Assembly: GCA_001804345.1 (NCBI GenBank)
Contig: MHFU01000014.1
Location: forward strand, 1-9,926
Direction of reading: 5' to 3'
Length of the DNA stretch: 9,926 bases
From: Omnitrophica bacterium RIFOXYB12_FULL_50_7
GTDB taxonomy: Bacteria > Omnitrophota > Omnitrophia > Omnitrophales > Aquincolibacteriaceae
The first letter of the stretch is position 1; each line of letters starts with the position of its first letter. Below, one piece after another: positions 6,480-9,926 of this stretch. The notes below the pieces were generated by a model that saw only the letters and a list, made by a program, of their open reading frames with translations, made no database searches and was not told the DNA's origin. The position numbers and the translations under genes are program-made.

Positions 6480-6839
6480 ATGAAAGAATCGCAAGAAAAA
6501 AGAAAATTTAAACGGTTTGCGCTCCCTGTTGCTCATTATGAAGAGATAGACGGAAAACACATTTCCGGCGTCAGCGATGTTTGGGATGTAAGCCGTGGTG
6601 GATTTCGCATTCTCTCTCCGGTCCCGATCGATGAGGGGGCTGTTCTCCGTTTCAAGATCAGCGTCCCGAAAAGTCTGGACATTGTTTGCGAGGGGAAGGT
6701 TCGTTGGGGCGGGGCGGCTTCCGGCAATAGATACTGGCTGGGTCTTTATTTTACCAAGATCGCTCCTGCGGACAAAATGGATCTTCTGGACTACGGGTAT
6801 GATCACTGGCTTGAAGCCGAGAATGCCGTCCACGTGTAG
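6480..6839 (+). CDS. stand-alone PilZ domain protein (cyclic di-GMP receptor)
   Basis: This is a 119-residue single-domain PilZ protein. The c-di-GMP binding signature is complete. The RxxxR motif is Arg8-Lys-Phe-Lys-Arg12, and the D/NxSxxG motif is Asp36-Val-Ser38-Arg-Gly-Gly41, followed by the beta barrel (FRILSP, VLRFKISVP, GKVRWGG, YWLGLYF). Such proteins bind the second messenger and pass the signal to a partner by contact, often affecting motility, secretion or exopolysaccharide. No output domain or neighbouring cyclase is present, so the partner is unknown. ATG 6480 is chosen because GGGG at 6465-6468 lies 11 nt upstream. An in-frame TTG at 6471 would be only 2 nt from it. The gene is single, bounded by IS debris on the left and a good terminator on the right. 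Confidence 0.9.
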   Translation: MKESQEKRKFKRFALPVAHYEEIDGKHISGVSDVWDVSRGGFRILSPVPIDEGAVLRFKISVPKSLDIVCEGKVRWGGAASGNRYWLGLYFTKIAPADKMDLLDYGYDHWLEAENAVHV

Positions 6840-6894
6840 AGCGGTCCCCGGTTCTTTTCTGGAATTAATTTAGAATTTGTTAGTTGGTTTTTAA

Positions 6895-6934
6895 GGGTTG
6901 CACCCGGGAAATGGGCGCAACCCCGTTTTGTTTT
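6895..6934 (+). terminator. intrinsic terminator after the PilZ gene
   Basis: GGGTTGC (6895-6901) pairs with GCAACCC (6917-6923). The stem continues after one A-C mismatch with CCC/GGG and a 7-nt loop. TTTTGTTTT (6926-6934) follows. It lies 55 nt beyond the PilZ stop. Confidence 0.8.
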
Positions 6935-6956
6935 CGGCGTTTTTAAAGAGGAGTGC

Positions 6957-7016
6957 ATGAACGATGAGATGACTGTCGTGGGCCCATTACGAATGAACGA
7001 TGGGAAAAGGGCTTGA
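6957..7016 (+). CDS. possible 19-residue leader peptide or gene fragment
   Basis: ATG 6957 follows AAAGAGGAG (6945-6953) closely and opens a frame reading MNDEMTVVGPLRMNDGKRA before TGA. The MND codons occur twice, 12 codons apart, because ATGAACGATG is repeated at 6957-6966 and 6993-7002. No family is recognised. It overlaps the next broken frame. It may be chance, a leader for the Lnt-like gene, or gene debris. Confidence 0.25.
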   Translation: MNDEMTVVGPLRMNDGKRA

Positions 7017-7176
7017 TCGAAGAGGGAGGGAACAGGAACGGATGCTTGTGACGCCGAAGCTTCCGGCGAATCTGATTCCCCGGATCGTGTTCTGACAATT
7101 CGATGTGTTTTGCAAGGCGGCCGATTTTCTCCGCGTGGGTTTTATGCGGTTGCCAAAAAATGCCGGAGAGTTTTGA
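7000..7176 (+). pseudogene. possible decayed small ORF upstream of the Lnt-like gene
   Basis: From ATG 7000 the frame is open for 31 codons to TGA 7093-7095. It then stays open for 26 more codons to TGA 7174-7176, directly before ATG 7177. The read-through composition looks protein-like: REQERMLVTPKLPANLIPR, then after the stop FDVFCKAADFLRVGFMRLP. I do not recognise a family. It might be the end of a broken gene or ordinary non-coding DNA. Apart from this and the 19-codon frame, the 337-nt gap 6840-7176 holds the PilZ terminator and no other gene I can support. Confidence 0.25.
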
Positions 7177-8571
7177 ATGATTTCATTTCTACAGCTTGTG
7201 CCCCTTTTTTGGGCGGGATATTTTTTTAACGAACCGCTTTTCTGGCTCCATTGGGCGGGATTCGCGAGGCTGTGCTTTTTATATCAGGCGCGGAGGCGCG
7301 GCAATTTTTGGAAAGACTTTTTAGCACCTTGCTGGGGTGTTTTTCTGGCTGTTTATTCGGTCTGTTTCTTCTGGATGCTTTTGCATGATGTGTGGGTTTA
7401 TGTCCTCGGCGTTCTGATCTATTCTTTTTTCTTTCCTTTATTGTTCTTGCTGCATTATCTTTCCACCTCGAAAGTCCGTTCTCAACTTGTGGATGTAGCT
7501 GCTGCATTCGGGATCTTTTTCACTTTCGAATTCTTACTATCGCGGATCCCTGCCATGGAATCTGTGGGCCTTGATATTTTCTTCCAGCCTCCGGTGGCGG
7601 TGCTGTGTGTTCTGAAATTCATCAATTTCAAGGTTTGGAGTTCCTGGGTCTTCGCGACGTGTTTTGCGATTTCTTGCTGGGCCCTCGAAAAGAAGGGAAG
7701 GCCTTTGGTGCTTCTGCTTGTGGGCGGTATGGCGGCGCTTGTTTTTTTCGCGCATGCTCAAGACGAATTCTCCTGGGGCCGTGAAAAGAAGGGACGGACG
7801 GTCAAGGTCGCCTTGGTGCAGCCGAATTTGCCGTACTCGGATGAATGGCGGGATAGTTATTTTGTTGAAATAAAGAAAAAATACTGTGAGCTGGCTTCGA
7901 AGGCGGCGCTTGGGGCTCCAGATATGATCGTTTTCCCTCTTTACAGCCTTCCGGGGGATGTTTATCGTGAACCTGCTTTTCTGGAGGATCTGGCGAGAAC
8001 GGCGAGGTGCCCTGTTCTCATTGCAGCGCATGTTCCCATTAAGGCTGGGGACGAAGCTTTTGATCTGGGGTTCATGAATCTCGCGCTTCTTTATAATTCC
8101 GATGGGACAGTGCGGGATATTTATCAGGCTGTTGATGCGCTGCCCTTCCTCTACCAGTATGTAAAAAAGGCGGAAAAATATCGCGTAATCCGTGGGCCGT
8201 TCGGGAAACTCGGGGTCTTGCTTTGCTATGAAGATATGATCCCTCGGCATTCCAGGGCGGCAGCGCGGGACGGAGTCGGAGTTCTTGTGGCGTTGTCCAA
8301 TCCCGGCTTGTTTCAAAAAACACCCCTTCCTTACTATCAGCTCTTTCAGGATCAGATCCGGGCGGCCGAAACGGGGCTTCCGCTTGTGCGTGTTTCCGAG
8401 AATGGATATTCTGCGTTGATCGACCAGAAGGGAAGGATCGTTCAAAAAACAAAATTGGGTACCGAAGAGATCTTGCAGGTGGAACTTTCTGGTTTCGGTC
8501 CTGGCGAGAGCGGTGGAGAGGCCCCCAGGAATCCCTTGCTTGACGAGGTGGGTCGGCTGAAACGATCCTGA
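7177..8571 (+). CDS. apolipoprotein N-acyltransferase-like protein with a degenerate nitrilase site
   Basis: This is a 464-residue membrane protein built like Lnt, which adds the third acyl chain to lipoproteins. The N-terminal half (about residues 1-195) has several hydrophobic helices, with FW/FARL patches. The second half is a carbon-nitrogen hydrolase domain starting VKVALVQPNLPY (about 209-220). The nucleophile Cys350 is kept in LLCYED, as in Lnt ICYE. The catalytic Glu normally found in WPE is Leu255 (IVFPLYSLP). The catalytic Lys normally in YDK is replaced in YQAVDALPF by Ala318, and the nearby PFGEY glutamate is also gone. Standard chemistry is therefore unlikely. It is probably a paralogue with another or a non-catalytic role. 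E. coli Lnt is 512 residues. Start 7177 has GGAGAG at 7165-7170. The gene is convergent with the SPL-like gene. Confidence 0.82.
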   Translation: MISFLQLVPLFWAGYFFNEPLFWLHWAGFARLCFLYQARRRGNFWKDFLAPCWGVFLAVYSVCFFWMLLHDVWVYVLGVLIYSFFFPLLFLLHYLSTSKVRSQLVDVAAAFGIFFTFEFLLSRIPAMESVGLDIFFQPPVAVLCVLKFINFKVWSSWVFATCFAISCWALEKKGRPLVLLLVGGMAALVFFAHAQDEFSWGREKKGRTVKVALVQPNLPYSDEWRDSYFVEIKKKYCELASKAALGAPDMIVFPLYSLPGDVYREPAFLEDLARTARCPVLIAAHVPIKAGDEAFDLGFMNLALLYNSDGTVRDIYQAVDALPFLYQYVKKAEKYRVIRGPFGKLGVLLCYEDMIPRHSRAAARDGVGVLVALSNPGLFQKTPLPYYQLFQDQIRAAETGLPLVRVSENGYSALIDQKGRIVQKTKLGTEEILQVELSGFGPGESGGEAPRNPLLDEVGRLKRS

Positions 8572-8581
8572 CCCGACGGCT

Positions 8582-8601
8582 AGGACTCAGTACAGAGTCC
8601 T
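8582..8601. terminator. hairpin between convergent genes
   Basis: AGGACTC (8582-8588) pairs perfectly with GAGTCCT (8595-8601) around the loop AGTACA. It lies in the 44-nt gap between the two convergent stop codons and could serve both strands. T runs on either side are short, so efficiency is uncertain. Confidence 0.5.
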
Positions 8602-8615
8602 TGGTACTTGGCGAG

Positions 8616-9791
8616 CTATGTACCCTGTCCTGTGTACCGGTATAATTCCGCTGCCGGTAATTTTAGGTCCGGAAATCTTCTAGCGATGTTCTCGTGGAAT
8701 AAATAATCTAGGTGATGATTGTTTTCGGGGGCATACCCCGTCACATTCTGCCAAACGGGTTTGTTCTCCATGCAGAAATAAATAAAGACATTCTTCCATC
8801 GTTTCCGGATCCCGGTGTAAATGTGCCGATAGAGCCTGACACGTTCTGGCCGGAAATAGCGCATCTTTCCGTCAAGCCCCCTGACGAATTCCGCCGTCGT
8901 GATCCCCGTTTTTTGAAAACGTCCTTCGATGATCTTTTTTAGCGAAGGCGGATAGCGCAAACTGCCCAGGCTGATCCACATTACCTCTTTTTCCGGGACA
9001 GTCGATGTCAGCTTTTCAAGAAGTTCCGTGTACTGTTCTTTCCAGCCTGGCAGCAAGAGCAGGGGATCGAAATGAAATCCCAGGCGGTAGCCTTTTTTGA
9101 GGACCCTGCGAGCGGCTTTTAGGCGCGCTTCAAAAGACGCAGCTTTATGTTCCTCCGTTCGGATGAATGCGTCAGGATTTAGCGACCAGGAGACGAGGAC
9201 ATTGCTTTTTGGAATCTTCGGCAAGTGATCAATCGCGACGGTCTTGGTCTTGATCTCCAGAATCATTTTTTTGCGGAGGACGTGGCGGATAAGGCCTTCA
9301 TTGAGTCGCGTGAGTCTGTCGAGAGCGAGGCTGTCCGTCAGTTCTCCCGTGCCCATCCGGAAAAGTCTTCGAGGCTGACTTTTGATCAGGGCGTCGATCT
9401 CTTTGGGAATGCTTCCGATATTCACATAGATTGTGATGAGCGGGACATTCAAATAATTTTGAAGAATACAATAGGTACAGTCGAGAGGGCAGTGGGTCTG
9501 CGCGTTGAGGGTCCTGTATCGGCAGCAAAGATAATCCGTCCCAGTAGCAGGGCAGGGGTTCAGGAAGACGCCCTTAAAATTCGTGAGCCAAAGTTTCTTC
9601 TTGCCCGCGGTGAGGGGCGTTTTTCCGACATCCCGGAGAAAAGTGTCCTTGTCTTTTACTATCGTGACCGGGATGCCCCGGAGGGTTTGCAGAATGCGCT
9701 TGGCAAGAGGCGACATTGCGGCATTCTTATCCAGATAGATATGATCGATCTTCGGAATTTGTTTTGAAGTCATGCTGTATTCTAATGGCAT
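8616..9791 (-). CDS. radical SAM protein of the spore photoproduct lyase (SPL) family
   Basis: This is a 391-residue radical SAM enzyme. The [4Fe-4S] cluster motif is Cys101-Pro-Leu-Asp-Cys105-Thr-Tyr-Cys108, in the CxxxCxxC form. Downstream RMGTGELTDSLALD, LEIKTKT, VSWSLNP and YRLGFHFDPL match the SPL-family core, which forms the usual TIM-type barrel. True SPL repairs the spore photoproduct in DNA and needs a further Cys between the cluster motif and the GTGE region as hydrogen donor. Here that stretch (QNYLNVPLITIYVNIGSIPK) has no Cys. With no sporulation gene in sight, the substrate is probably something else. The N-terminus has an extra Cys cluster (CPATGTDYLCC, 80-90). Start 9791 is preferred because AAGGGG precedes it by 4 nt. 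Met7 (9773) lacks a site. The gene points towards the Lnt-like gene. Confidence 0.85.
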   Translation of the reverse strand: MPLEYSMTSKQIPKIDHIYLDKNAAMSPLAKRILQTLRGIPVTIVKDKDTFLRDVGKTPLTAGKKKLWLTNFKGVFLNPCPATGTDYLCCRYRTLNAQTHCPLDCTYCILQNYLNVPLITIYVNIGSIPKEIDALIKSQPRRLFRMGTGELTDSLALDRLTRLNEGLIRHVLRKKMILEIKTKTVAIDHLPKIPKSNVLVSWSLNPDAFIRTEEHKAASFEARLKAARRVLKKGYRLGFHFDPLLLLPGWKEQYTELLEKLTSTVPEKEVMWISLGSLRYPPSLKKIIEGRFQKTGITTAEFVRGLDGKMRYFRPERVRLYRHIYTGIRKRWKNVFIYFCMENKPVWQNVTGYAPENNHHLDYLFHENIARRFPDLKLPAAELYRYTGQGT

Positions 9792-9855
9792 TCTGCCCCT
9801 TGTCCTCTATTTTTTAAAAAGCTGACGAGGGAGGCCCCAATTTCAGCCCAAGTCT

Positions 9856-9926
9856 TTATTTCTTTTTACCAAGGGCGACTTGGACTGCACTGATTACCAT
9901 TATTGTGAAAATCAAGAGAATCAGTG
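9856..9926 (-). CDS. C-terminal end of a probable membrane protein (partial)
   Basis: On the minus strand an open frame enters from the right edge and ends at TAA 9856-9858. The visible residues read LILLIFTIMVISAVQVAL and end in GKKK, a hydrophobic helix followed by a positive tail as at the end of many inner-membrane proteins. It lies 64 nt upstream of the SPL-like gene on the same strand and may be co-transcribed with it. Too little is visible to name a family, and 23 codons could be open by chance. Confidence 0.35.
   Translation of the reverse strand, partial: LILLIFTIMVISAVQVALGKKK

Noticed and set aside
7537..8445. Long minus-strand open frame (302 codons) inside the Lnt-like gene
   Set aside because: It lies wholly antisense to a gene with clear family motifs. 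Its sequence is rich in Arg, His and Pro and shows no domain.
9225..9767. Plus-strand open frame (180 codons) opposite the SPL-like gene
   Set aside because: It is antisense to a well-supported radical SAM gene, has no motif, and has no convincing ribosome binding site.
9888..9926. 8-bp inverted repeat CACTGATT / AATCAGTG at the right edge
   Set aside because: It is short, has a 23-nt loop, and lies within a probable coding end. It could be chance, and the window cuts it off.
1..9926. CRISPR arrays, tRNA or rRNA genes, retron or toxin-antitoxin loci
   Set aside because: I found no spaced direct repeats, tRNA-like cloverleaf or rRNA segments, and no small paired genes with toxin or antitoxin motifs.

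Overview
The window comes from a Gram-negative (diderm) bacterium. The evidence is a type II lipid/polyketide operon with an LpxL-type acyltransferase, two secreted or lipid-anchored envelope proteins, a BamE-like protein, an apolipoprotein N-acyltransferase relative and a PilZ protein. No taxonomic marker gene is present. Base composition is intermediate, ATG starts preceded by clear Shine-Dalgarno sites dominate, and TGA is used as a normal stop. A little-studied lineage such as Omnitrophota or a deltaproteobacterial-type group would fit, but that is a guess.

Left part (1-3536, all +): the tail of an operon resembling aryl-polyene (APE) or related type II FAS/PKS clusters. The order is LpxL/HtrB-family acyltransferase (its reading frame cut by a TGA at 64-66), acyl carrier protein, ketosynthase with an intact Cys-His-His triad, and a ketosynthase-like 'chain length factor' that has lost the active-site Cys. 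A secreted protein with a BamE/SmpA-like C-terminus follows. The genes overlap or lie within 30 nt and each has a good ribosome binding site. In the inferred scheme the KS/CLF pair extends a chain on the ACP and the acyltransferase moves the product onto a membrane lipid.

Middle part (3537-6470): a membrane-anchored serine hydrolase of the beta-lactamase/penicillin-binding-protein fold, then a small lipoprotein with a near-ideal Shine-Dalgarno site. Next comes about 800 nt with no intact gene. It holds two inverted repeats and, on the minus strand, the decayed C-terminal part of an IS4-type transposase with two frameshifts and one nonsense codon.

Right part (6471-9926): a stand-alone PilZ domain protein followed by a convincing intrinsic terminator, then 340 nt that may hold a broken small gene. 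A 464-residue Lnt-like membrane protein follows, whose nitrilase domain keeps the Cys but has lost the catalytic Glu and Lys. A convergent gene encodes a radical SAM protein of the spore-photoproduct-lyase family. The last 71 nt look like the C-terminal end of another minus-strand membrane protein.

The strongest points for a second look are the interrupted acyltransferase, the His-for-Cys CLF with an attached BamE-like protein, the Lnt pseudoenzyme, and the large palindrome at the end of the IS remnant. I see no clear evidence for an entirely new multi-gene system.
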